Counted from the first letter of the stretch, positions 1 to 5,483 are shown. The stretch is 5,782 nt of DNA from Haloarculaceae archaeon (GCA_018609945.1 JAHENO010000025.1:1-5782), one strand, 5' to 3'. Translations and numbers: made by a program. Notes: generated by a model not told the origin, from the sequence alone.

Positions 1-165
1 GTCGGGCGCGACCCGCTCGGCGAGCCCCGGTCCGTGCGGGTCCGCGACGGCCCGCCGGGCTGCCTGCCGGACGTCGACGGCCTCGCCACCGGCTGGCTCA
101 GGGACTGTCACCTCGCAGTCGGGCAACGCGACCGGGATCCGCTCCTCGCCGAGGGGGACATCCAT
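1..165 (-). CDS. larA: LarA-like lactate racemase (DUF2088 domain), N-terminal fragment
   Basis: The first 55 codons of a gene that continues past the left edge of the window. The translation begins MDVPLGEERIPVALPD, followed by a VTVPEPAGGEAVD stretch and an AARRAVADPHGPGLAERV helix. This resembles the opening of LarA proteins, where a short beta hairpin leads to an ELPD..VTVLEP segment and then a helix ending near 'NPIGSPPLAEL'. Family knowledge: LarA interconverts L- and D-lactate in the cytoplasm with a nickel pincer cofactor, but other DUF2088 members act on other 2-hydroxy acids, so the substrate here is open. The catalytic His and Lys residues lie outside the window and cannot be checked. 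The start is supported by a T-rich TATA-like element 24-29 bases upstream. The gene follows the usp gene on the same strand after 43 bases. Identification rests on N-terminal resemblance only. Confidence 0.72.
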   Translation of the reverse strand, partial: MDVPLGEERIPVALPDCEVTVPEPAGGEAVDVRQAARRAVADPHGPGLAERVAPD

Positions 166-186
166 ACGGGGACCACCGCCCGGAGG

Positions 187-195
187 GTAAAAAGC
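187..195 (-). promoter_or_regulatory. TATA-like element before larA-like gene (possibly also a T-rich usp terminator)
   Basis: On the minus strand this reads GCTTTTTAC, centred about 26 bases before the larA-like ATG at 165. That fits a haloarchaeal TATA box driving a leaderless transcript. The same T run lies about 15-20 bases after the usp stop codon, so it could also help end usp transcription. It is the only AT-rich patch in the 43-base gap. Confidence 0.45.
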
Positions 196-208
196 TCCGC
201 GCGAGGGA

Positions 209-1105
209 TCAGCCGACCGGAGTGGGCTGGATGCGCGCCGAGAGAACGACGCTCCGGGCCCCGCTCCGGATGGTCCGGTTGGTCGACCCGAACACGAGCT
301 GGCGGAGCCGGCTCGAGGTCGGTGCGCCGACGACCGTCACCGCGTAGTAGGCCGACTGTTCGACGATGGCGCCCGCGACGTCGTCGGCTTCGAGCACCCA
401 CGGGGTGGTCGAGTCGGGACGGCCGATGCGCTGGACGGCCTCCTCGACGCGGGCCTCTGCTCGCTCGCGGGTACGAGCGGGGGCGTCTTCGTCGACGACG
501 TGGAGGACGTCGATCCAGGCGTCGCAGTCGGCAGCGACGCGGGCCGCCACGTCGGTCGCCAGGCCCGAGTGCGGACCGTCGGCAACGGCGAGCAGGAGCG
601 ACGGCACCTCGTCGAAGCCGTGTCGCCCGTTGACGGTGATCACGTCGCAGTCGGCCCGGACGGCGAGCCGGTCGACGAGTCCCCGCCGGAACCGGCCCGC
701 GTCGGAGCCGCTCGGAACCACGAGCGAGTCGACATCGGTGTCGCGGACACAGTCGAGTATTCCCCCCACGAGTTCGCGGGTGTATCCGATGGTCCCTTCG
801 TCCCTGTCCGGGGAGACGTGCTCGCTCGCCCACGCGAGGAGCGCACGCTCATCCTCGCGGGTCAGAGCGCTCGTCGCCGGAATCGATCGGTGAGTGCCGG
901 TGTACGGGCTGAAGACGTACAGACCGATGTCAGCGGTCCGGGCGAGGGACGCCGCGACGCGGAGCTGGTCGGTCAGGACCGCGCGGTCGGCCGACAGCAA
1001 CGGGACGAGGACGCCATCGCCGTCGAACCGCTGTGTCCCCGTCGCGGGACCTGCAGTGACCCCGTCGACCCCTGTGACGAGCGAGGGCACCGTCGGGAGA
1101 GTCAT
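209..1105 (-). CDS. Tandem universal stress protein (UspA) domain protein
   Basis: A 298-residue cytoplasmic protein with two UspA-like alpha/beta domains. Domain 1 spans about residues 28-160: first strand GVLVPLL at 31-37, 'SLVVPSGSDAGRF' at 127-139, last strand CDVITVNG. Domain 2 spans about 167-292: first strand VPSLLLAVADGP, then WIDVLHVVDED at 197-207, VTVVGAP at 256-262, and last strand SVVLSA. In domain 2 the usual ATP loop (G-2X-G-9X-G-S/T) appears as G260..T263..G273-S274, so the second glycine is Thr. In domain 1 the GS element is missing, so at most one site looks able to bind nucleotide. Usp proteins are general stress or signalling proteins without a single reaction; the target here is unknown. 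The open frame extends upstream to 1615, but ATG at 1105 is chosen because the coding signal stops there, the upstream DNA belongs to the divergent DUF3179 gene, and a TATA-like element lies 25-32 bases away. The first 27 residues form a low-complexity leader. It is two-gene co-oriented with the larA-like gene; a functional link is not shown. Confidence 0.85.
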   Translation of the reverse strand: MTLPTVPSLVTGVDGVTAGPATGTQRFDGDGVLVPLLSADRAVLTDQLRVAASLARTADIGLYVFSPYTGTHRSIPATSALTREDERALLAWASEHVSPDRDEGTIGYTRELVGGILDCVRDTDVDSLVVPSGSDAGRFRRGLVDRLAVRADCDVITVNGRHGFDEVPSLLLAVADGPHSGLATDVAARVAADCDAWIDVLHVVDEDAPARTRERAEARVEEAVQRIGRPDSTTPWVLEADDVAGAIVEQSAYYAVTVVGAPTSSRLRQLVFGSTNRTIRSGARSVVLSARIQPTPVG

Positions 1106-1129
1106 GATTCCCAAAGGGACCGCCACACT

Positions 1130-1137
1130 CAAAAATC
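1130..1137 (-). promoter_or_regulatory. TATA-like element before usp gene
   Basis: On the minus strand this reads GATTTTTG, 25-32 bases before the usp ATG at 1105. It is the only AT-rich stretch in the 78-base divergent gap. The spacing suits a leaderless haloarchaeal transcript and supports the 1105 start. On the opposite strand a weaker TAGAAA (1159-1164) lies 20-25 bases before the DUF3179 ATG. Confidence 0.45.
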
Positions 1138-1183
1138 CGCCGGGTGTTTCGGGGTCGGTAGAAACGGAACGGACGCAAGGGGT

Positions 1184-2191
1184 ATGCACGTCAGGCGCGA
1201 ACGCGTGGACGTGAACGTCGTCGACGTCCTCCCGCGGGACGCGATCCCGAGCATCGACGAGCCGGCGTTCGGGGAGACGTACTTCGGCGACCCGGACGAC
1301 GAGGTGCTCGTCGTCGACGCCGAGCCGCCCCGCGCGTACCCGGTCCGGGTGCTCAGCCACCACGAGGTCGTCAACGACAGCCTCGACGGTCGTGGGGGGA
1401 CAGCGACGGGCGCCGGCGGACGTCCCATCGCAGTCACGTGGTGTCCCATCTGCTGGAGCGGCGCGGTCTACGACCGGGTCGTCGACGGCCGCCCGCTGAC
1501 GTTCGGCGTCTCGGGCAAACTCGCCGACGACGCACTGGTGATGTACGACCGCGAGACCGACACCGAGTGGAAACAGCCCACGGGCGAGGCCATCGCGGGC
1601 GACCTGGCCGGGCACCGGCTCGACGCCCTGGCCGCGCCGCTGATCACGTACGAGCGATTTCGGACCGACAACCCCGACGGTCTCGTGCTCCAGCCGGCCC
1701 GGACCGGCGACGGCGACCAGTCACCCCGCGAGATGTACGACATGACTGGATACGAGGCCTACCGCGAGCGCGACGCGTTCGGGCTGTACGGGATGCGCGG
1801 GCAGGGCGAGCCCCGGTCCTGGGACCGGGAGGACATCGGGGCGAAGACGCTCGTCCTGGGCGTCGAGCGCGACGGCGCGGCGGTCGGCTATCCCGTGCCC
1901 GAAATCGAGAAAGCCGGCGGGGTCGTGACCGACCGCGTGGGCGGGACGGCAGTGGTCGTGTTCGCGTCGACCGTCGGCGTCCACGCCTTCGAGAATCCCG
2001 GCTACGCGTTCGAGCGCGACGGCGGCGTGGTGCGGGCGGACGGGACGACGTGGGACCCCGTGACCGGCGAGAGCGGGGACGGCCGAGCGCTGGAGCGTAT
2101 CCCCGCCGTGGTGCTGTTCGCCTTCGCCTGGCAGGACGCACACGGCCTCGAGGCGTTCTTCTTCCACGACGAGGCCGGTCGGCGTCGCTGA
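1184..2191 (+). CDS. DUF3179 domain-containing protein
   Basis: A 335-residue protein whose nearly whole length matches the DUF3179 pattern as I know it: an early AYPVRVLSHHEVVND block (residues 51-65), VTWCPICWSGAVYDR (84-98) with the paired cysteines C87 and C90, then LTFGVSGKLADDALVMYDR, an EWKQPTGEAIAGDLAG block, a TLVLGVERDG strand, GGTAVVVFAS, and a terminal FAFAW segment followed by EAFFFHDEAG. DUF3179 has no established reaction to my knowledge. The invariant H59-H60 and CPxC pair suggest metal or redox chemistry, which is inference. Many bacterial relatives carry a lipoprotein signal; this one begins MHVRRERVDVNVVDVLPRD with no hydrophobic segment, so it looks cytoplasmic. ATG at 1184 is chosen because the upstream extension of the frame runs antisense through the usp gene. 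It ends 35 bases from the convergent mutase gene. No operon partner is evident. Confidence 0.9.
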   Translation: MHVRRERVDVNVVDVLPRDAIPSIDEPAFGETYFGDPDDEVLVVDAEPPRAYPVRVLSHHEVVNDSLDGRGGTATGAGGRPIAVTWCPICWSGAVYDRVVDGRPLTFGVSGKLADDALVMYDRETDTEWKQPTGEAIAGDLAGHRLDALAAPLITYERFRTDNPDGLVLQPARTGDGDQSPREMYDMTGYEAYRERDAFGLYGMRGQGEPRSWDREDIGAKTLVLGVERDGAAVGYPVPEIEKAGGVVTDRVGGTAVVVFASTVGVHAFENPGYAFERDGGVVRADGTTWDPVTGESGDGRALERIPAVVLFAFAWQDAHGLEAFFFHDEAGRRR

Positions 2192-2226
2192 GTTCGGACC
2201 GCGAGGAGAGCCAGGGGGCCGCCGAG

Positions 2227-3576
2227 CTACGCGCTCTCGATAGCGTCGAGCATCCTCGCCGCGAGGTCCTCGGCACGCTCGCGCTCGCGGGCCTCGGCGT
2301 AGACCCGGAGGACGGGTTCGGTCCCGCTCGGGCGGGCGAGGACCCACGCGTCGCCGTAGTCGAGGCGGTAGCCGTCGGTGGTGTCGAGTTCGGCGTCCGC
2401 GGCGGTTGCGAACGCCTCGACGGCCGAGAGCATCGCCGCCCGCTCCTCGGCGTCGTCGTAGCCGACCTTCCGGCGGACGTTGTGATAGCCGTCGTGGGCG
2501 GCGGCGATTCCGCTGGCCGAGCGGTCGACGAGCAGTTCGCAAAAGCGCGCGGCGGTGTAGGCGCCGTCCCTGGAGACGCGGTAGTCGGGAAACATGACGC
2601 CGCCGTTTCCTTCGCCGGCGATGGGAACGTGCCTGCCCTCGCGCTGGAGGCTGCGGATGGCGGTGATGAGGTTCGTGCTCCCGATGGCGGTCAGGTGGAG
2701 GTCGGCCCCGACCGACTCGGCCACGTCGACGAGTCGCTGGGAGGCGTTGACCGCCGAGACGACCACGTCGCCGGCGTCGAGTTCGGCTGCGGCCAGCGCC
2801 GCGAGCGCGGCGTCGCCCTCGACGAGGCTGCCAGTCTCGTCGACGAAGATGGCACGGTCGGCGTCGCCGTCGTGGGCCACGCCCAGGTCGGCGTCGGACG
2901 TCTCCACGAGCCGACGGAGGTCGCCGAGCGTCTCCGCGACGGGCTCGGGGTCCCGGCCGGGGAACCGGCCGTCGGGCTGGGCGTTGACCGACAGCACCGA
3001 ACACCCGAGCTCGCGGAAAAACTCGGGGCTCGTGAGCGCGCCGGCACCGTGTCCCGGGTCGAGCGCGACGGTCAGGTCCGCGCTCCCGATCGCCTCGCGG
3101 TCGACGGCCGCCAGCAGCTGCTCGCGGTAGTGCCTGCGGGCGGTTTCGACGCGACGCCTCGTTCCGACGCGGTGCCAGTCGACCCGTTCCGGGTCCGAAT
3201 CGAGACGCTCCTCCACGGTGTCGAGGCGGTCCCGGGTGAGTTCGATGCCGTCGCCGCCGATCAGTTTGAGGCCGTTGTACGCGGGCGGGTTGTGCGAGGC
3301 CGTGACCATCACTCCGGGGACGCCCTCGCGTTCGCAGTAGGCCTGCAGGCCCGGCGTCGGGACGATGCCGAGGCGGTCGACGTCCGCACCGACGCTCGCC
3401 AGCCCGCTCGAGACGGCGTCGACCAGCATCTCGCCGGTGTGGCGCGTATCGCGGGCCACGGCCACGCGGTCGGCCCCGAGGACGGTCCCCGCGGCAGCGG
3501 CGACCCGCAGTGCGAATCCGGGCGTCAGCTCCTCGTTCACCACCCCGCGCACGCCGCTCGACCCGAACACCTTCAT
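2227..3576 (-). CDS. glmM: Phosphoglucosamine mutase-type alpha-D-phosphohexomutase
   Basis: A 449-residue four-domain alpha-D-phosphohexomutase, normal length for the archaeal family. All four signature loops are present: the phosphoserine loop TASHNPPAYNGLK with S94; the Mg-binding loop HDGDADR with D236, D238 and D240; the sugar-binding loop GEGNGG at 321-326; and the phosphate loop RPSGTEP at 415-421. The family moves phosphate between C1 and C6 of hexose phosphates in the cytoplasm. The N-terminal MKVFGSSGVRG and the GE-x-NGG sugar loop, rather than the GEMSGH of phosphomannomutases, resemble archaeal GlmM, which makes glucosamine-1-phosphate for UDP-GlcNAc and surface glycans. Substrate is therefore inferred and a phosphomannomutase role is not excluded. 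An ATG 24 bases upstream (3600) would add MPAHRDGR; the 3576 start is preferred because homologues begin at MKVFGSSG and a weak CTATG element sits about 28 bases before it. Divergent from pyrE with a 97-base gap. Confidence 0.9.
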   Translation of the reverse strand: MKVFGSSGVRGVVNEELTPGFALRVAAAAGTVLGADRVAVARDTRHTGEMLVDAVSSGLASVGADVDRLGIVPTPGLQAYCEREGVPGVMVTASHNPPAYNGLKLIGGDGIELTRDRLDTVEERLDSDPERVDWHRVGTRRRVETARRHYREQLLAAVDREAIGSADLTVALDPGHGAGALTSPEFFRELGCSVLSVNAQPDGRFPGRDPEPVAETLGDLRRLVETSDADLGVAHDGDADRAIFVDETGSLVEGDAALAALAAAELDAGDVVVSAVNASQRLVDVAESVGADLHLTAIGSTNLITAIRSLQREGRHVPIAGEGNGGVMFPDYRVSRDGAYTAARFCELLVDRSASGIAAAHDGYHNVRRKVGYDDAEERAAMLSAVEAFATAADAELDTTDGYRLDYGDAWVLARPSGTEPVLRVYAEARERERAEDLAARMLDAIESA

Positions 3577-3673
3577 TCGGCCGTCCCTGTGTGCTGGCAC
3601 GGCATAGTGGTTCCGTTCGACGGCAACGGCGGTCGACCGGCAAACCCATTACCGGCCGCGCTCACCCGCGCAC
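3577..3673. promoter_or_regulatory. Divergent promoter region between mutase and pyrE
   Basis: This 97-base gap must hold both promoters. Weak AT-richer elements are CCACTATGCC on the minus strand (3601-3610, about 25-34 bases before the mutase ATG) and CCCATTACC on the plus strand (3645-3653, about 21-29 bases before the pyrE ATG). A perfect 10-base palindrome CGGTCGACCG lies between them at 3630-3639 and could be a shared operator, though GC-rich palindromes of this size also occur by chance. Neither TATA element is strong. Confidence 0.35.
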
Positions 3674-4258
3674 ATGGACACGAGTGATCCCGGCGGGGAC
3701 GGACCCGACGCGGAGGGCGCCGGCACGGACGCCGGGAGTCAAACGCGGGCGCTCGTCGAGGCGCTCCTGACAGCCGACGCGGTCCGCTTTGGCGAGTTCG
3801 AACTCTCCCATGGCGGGACGAGCAGCTACTACGTCGACAAGTACCGCTTCGAGACCGACCCGGAGGCGTTGGCGACGGTCGCCGAGGCGTTCGCCGAGCG
3901 CCTTACCGACGAGCGTCTGGCGGGCGTCGCGCTCGGGGCGGTCCCGCTGGCTGCCGCCACGAGCGTCGAGACGGGCCTCCCCTACGTCATCGTCCGCAAG
4001 CAGGCAAAGGAGTACGGCACGGGCAACCGAATCGAGGGGACCTTGCCCGAGGACGAGGAGGTCGTCGTCCTCGAGGACGTCGCGACCACCGGACAGAGCG
4101 CCGCCGACGCGGTCGAGGCACTCCGGGAGGCCGGCGCCGAAGTCCGGCGGGTGCTGGTCGTCGTCGACCGCGAGGAGGGTGCCCGGGAGACGCTCGCCGA
4201 GATCGACGTCGAACTCGAAGCGCTGGTGACTGCCTCGGCGTTGCTGGACGCGGAGTGA
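3674..4258 (+). CDS. pyrE: Orotate phosphoribosyltransferase
   Basis: A 194-residue enzyme joining orotate and PRPP to give orotidine 5'-phosphate, the fifth step of pyrimidine synthesis, in the cytoplasm. Seen in the sequence: the N-terminal substrate segment FGEFELSHGGTSSYYVDKY (39-57); the catalytic flexible loop VRKQAKEYGTGNRIEG (107-122), rich in Lys and Arg; and the PRPP-binding motif VVVLEDVATTGQSA (130-143) with the paired acidic residues E134-D135. The KQAKEYGTGN loop resembles the haloarchaeal PyrE2 type. The first 20 or so residues (MDTSDPGGDG..) are a Gly/Asp-rich leader that most relatives lack. No other in-frame start was found before the conserved region, so ATG at 3674 stands. 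The gene is divergent from the mutase and its stop lies 3 bases from that of the convergent regulator, so transcripts of the two probably overlap. Confidence 0.95.
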   Translation: MDTSDPGGDGPDAEGAGTDAGSQTRALVEALLTADAVRFGEFELSHGGTSSYYVDKYRFETDPEALATVAEAFAERLTDERLAGVALGAVPLAAATSVETGLPYVIVRKQAKEYGTGNRIEGTLPEDEEVVVLEDVATTGQSAADAVEALREAGAEVRRVLVVVDREEGARETLAEIDVELEALVTASALLDAE

Positions 4259-4261
4259 CGG

Positions 4262-4669
4262 TCAGGGAGCGACGCCAGTCTCGCCAGCGGACTCCGAGTT
4301 TCTGAGTCCGACGCCGCCGGAGATTTCGATTTCGTCGTACCAGAGTCGCGGTCGCTTCGCACGCCCTTCCTCCTCCACAGCGATCAGACCGTAGTCGGCC
4401 AACTCGTTGACGTTCTCCGTCACTTCCGGGGGGTGTCGGTCGACGGTCCGGGCGAGGTCACGGATGCTGTCGGGCTCGTGCTCGGCGATCGCTTCGAGCA
4501 GTTCCAGGTTCGTCGGCCTGAAGATGTGACCGAACGTTTCGAGGCTCTCGACGACCAGCCGGGACGGCTGTGGTTCGACGGGTCCGTCGGCGTCAAGGGC
4601 GTGGAACGCCTCTTCGAGATCGCGGCTGTCCGGCTCGGAGCCGATGTAGACGTGCAGTGTACGGGTCAT
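4262..4669 (-). CDS. Winged-helix DNA-binding protein, HVO_A0114-like; probable antitoxin/autoregulator
   Basis: A 135-residue protein recognised as the haloarchaeal HVO_A0114-like family of putative DNA-binding proteins. Residues 1-35 (MTRTLHVYIGSEP..) form a small N-terminal unit; RLVVESLETFGHIFRPTNLELLEAI follows at 37-61; a helix-turn-helix spans about 66-97 (DSIRDLARTVDRHPPEVTENVNEL); and a wing with basic residues GRAKRPRLWYDEIEI at 102-116. The last 20 residues are a Ser/Gly-rich tail that looks poorly ordered. Relatives are often found beside TumE-like (DUF6516) toxin genes, and a broken copy of just that kind lies 24 bases upstream on the same strand, so the intact ancestor was probably a toxin-antitoxin operon. 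It should bind DNA and repress its own promoter; binding of toxin can no longer be its job if the toxin is dead. ATG at 4669 is followed directly by the conserved N-terminus. It may now be an orphan regulator. Confidence 0.82.
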   Translation of the reverse strand: MTRTLHVYIGSEPDSRDLEEAFHALDADGPVEPQPSRLVVESLETFGHIFRPTNLELLEAIAEHEPDSIRDLARTVDRHPPEVTENVNELADYGLIAVEEEGRAKRPRLWYDEIEISGGVGLRNSESAGETGVAP

Positions 4670-4693
4670 GGTACTGTGGAATGGAAGCGTTGG

Positions 4694-4974
4694 TTACCAG
4701 TCGCCACGCTTGTCCGGCGGCAGGGCTGCCCGCCACGCTTCGTAGAGTGGAGCCAGCCCGGGAAACTAGATTTCGTAGACGGTCGAACCGATATGGAGTT
4801 CGTGGGGGCCGTGGTGATCGTCGAACCGAATGACCGGGTGTTCGTCGCCGGCCACGCCGTAGTGAAACGCATATTTGATTCCCTCCGATGTGTGTCGGAT
4901 GATGGGACCGATAGCACCCGCACCCGTGCTACCGTTCCGTCGTCGTAGGCCGTCGTCTCGTCACGAACGACCGT
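4694..4974 (-). pseudogene. Broken TumE-like (DUF6516) toxin gene
   Basis: Translation in two frames rebuilds a protein of about 93 residues that no single open frame shows. The 5' part (4974 down to about 4888) reads VVRDETTAYDDGTVARVRVL then SVPSSDTH. The 3' part, one frame over, reads EGIKYAFHYGVAGDEHPVIR then FDDHHGPHELHIGSTVYEI, a TAG stop, then FPGLAPLYEAWRAALPPDKR and GDW before the TAA. Order and motifs (DDGTVARVRVL, P-E-G-IKYAFHYG, IRFDNHHG-like, HELHIG, YE-EFPGL, YEAWRAALP..KR.DW) match haloarchaeal TumE/DUF6516 proteins as I recall them. Lesions: no in-frame ATG, GTG or TTG before the conserved start (ACG stands at 4974-4972); loss of one base at 4886-4887, where CAT-CG-GAG would read CAT-CCG-GAG (H-P-E); and TAG at 4768-4766 where the family has Glu (GAG). 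TumE proteins are the toxin of TumE-TumA type modules, thought to act on RNA. Three separate lesions make sequencing error an unlikely sole cause. The intact partner regulator starts 24 bases downstream. Confidence 0.8.
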
Positions 4975-5135
4975 GACGTCACCCCCTCCGTGCGCACACG
5001 TTCGAGCACCGAGGTCGTTAATGTTAGGGTCGAAGCTAACAGTAGACGTGTATCGAGCAGGTGTCTGCCTCCCGAGTCAGTGTGTCACACAGCCGCTTTC
5101 GCGGGTCTGTGTCCGGCGCGCACAAAACCGTCTAT
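4975..5135. other. Gene-free spacer with short palindromes between toxin remnant and glutaredoxin gene
   Basis: I see no credible coding sequence here in either direction. The stretch is less GC-rich than its surroundings, notably near 5017-5041. It should contain the promoter of the toxin/regulator pair: on the minus strand CTAACATTAACG (5016-5027) is AT-rich and lies about 42-53 bases before the lost toxin start. It also holds the inverted repeats listed separately. Confidence 0.5.
5022..5041. repeat. Inverted repeat TGTTAG-N8-CTAACA, candidate operator
   Basis: Two perfect 6-base arms (5022-5027 and 5036-5041) flank 8 bases. The repeat adjoins the AT-rich patch that is the best promoter candidate for the minus-strand toxin/regulator pair. 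A winged-helix dimer encoded at 4262-4669 could bind such a site and repress its own transcription. That link is inference; the repeat itself is directly visible. Confidence 0.4.
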
Positions 5136-5145
5136 CTCTTTTATC
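5136..5145 (+). promoter_or_regulatory. TATA-like element before glutaredoxin gene
   Basis: CTCTTTTATC has its TTTTAT core at 5139-5144, 24-29 bases before the ATG at 5168. This is the clearest TATA box of the window and fits a leaderless or very short-leader transcript. It supports the 5168 start over the open-frame extension upstream. Confidence 0.6.
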
Positions 5146-5167
5146 GAGAACACGTACCATAGAAGCG

Positions 5168-5425
5168 ATGCCAGACCTCGAACTGTACGAACTGTCGGGC
5201 TGTCCCTACTGTGCGAAGGTGAAGAAGAAACTGGACGAACTCGGACTCGACTACGAGTCACACATGGTTCCCCGGAGCCACAGCGACCGCACCGAAGTGA
5301 AGGAGGTCAGCGGCCAGACCGGCGTGCCGGTGCTGATCGACAACGACAACGGCGTCGAGGGAATGCCGGAAAGCGACGACATCGTCGCGTACCTCGAAGA
5401 GACCTACGGCGACGGCGCGGCCTGA
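5168..5425 (+). CDS. Glutaredoxin-like small thiol oxidoreductase
   Basis: An 85-residue single-domain thioredoxin-fold protein, the usual size of small glutaredoxins. It begins MPDLELYELSGCPYCAKVKK, with the first beta strand followed by the active-site C12-P-Y-C15 at the head of helix 1. The cis-proline is P54 in TGVPVLID (51-58), and GMPESDDIVAYLEETYG (65-81) is the C-terminal helix with the ESDD turn that binds the thiol cofactor in classical glutaredoxins. It should catalyse dithiol-disulfide exchange in the cytoplasm. Haloarchaea use gamma-glutamylcysteine in place of glutathione (established for the group), so the natural partner here is likely that thiol or a thioredoxin-like reductase. 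A long upstream open extension lacks the fold and includes the TATA box, so ATG 5168 is the start. No operon partner is certain; ilvA follows 58 bases later in the same direction with its own TATA-like element. Confidence 0.93.
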   Translation: MPDLELYELSGCPYCAKVKKKLDELGLDYESHMVPRSHSDRTEVKEVSGQTGVPVLIDNDNGVEGMPESDDIVAYLEETYGDGAA

Positions 5426-5450
5426 TCGGCGGGACAGATTCTCTCCCGCG

Positions 5451-5459
5451 ACGTATTTC
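5451..5459 (+). promoter_or_regulatory. TATA-like element before ilvA-like gene
   Basis: ACGTATTTC places TATTT (5454-5458) 26-30 bases before the ATG at 5484, again fitting a leaderless transcript and suggesting that the dehydratase gene is transcribed separately from the glutaredoxin gene. A 5-base hairpin (CCCAC 5465-5469, GTGGG 5477-5481) lies just before the start but is too short to interpret. Confidence 0.4.
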
Positions 5460-5483
5460 ACTCCCCCACGGATAGGGTGGGCT

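Noticed and set aside
500..1183. Upstream extension of the DUF3179 open frame
   Set aside because: It lies antisense to the usp gene and adds no family-like residues; the family pattern begins just after ATG 1184.
1106..1615. Upstream extension of the usp open frame
   Set aside because: It is antisense to DUF3179, and a TATA-like element lies at 1130-1137, so translation from further upstream is unlikely.
1721..3649. A 642-codon minus-strand open frame overlapping the mutase
   Set aside because: Arg-rich composition in a shifted frame of a gene with all catalytic motifs intact; not a real protein.
1438..3687. A 749-codon open frame on the plus strand across DUF3179 and the mutase gene
   Set aside because: It is Arg/Gly/Ala-rich, runs out of frame through DUF3179 and antisense to the mutase, and has no recognisable domain. 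High third-position GC produces such long shadows.
4886..4887. Programmed frameshift in the toxin gene
   Set aside because: There is no slippery heptamer, and the in-frame TAG and missing start codon would still block a functional product.
4666..4923. An 85-codon minus-strand open frame before the regulator as an intact small gene
   Set aside because: Its first residues are in the toxin frame but after the frameshift it reads a Ser/Thr/Arg-rich shadow, while the neighbouring frame gives TumE-like sequence. It is the broken gene, not a new one.
4433..4948. A 171-codon plus-strand open frame across the regulator and toxin remnant
   Set aside because: Antisense to the helix-turn-helix gene, with no family resemblance.
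4973..5167. N-terminal extension of the glutaredoxin frame
   Set aside because: The extension includes the TATA box and spacer palindromes, and glutaredoxins begin at the MPDLELYELSG strand.
5465..5481. Hairpin CCCAC-N7-GTGGG before ilvA as a riboswitch or terminator
   Set aside because: Only 5 base pairs, no T tract, and probably upstream of the transcription start.
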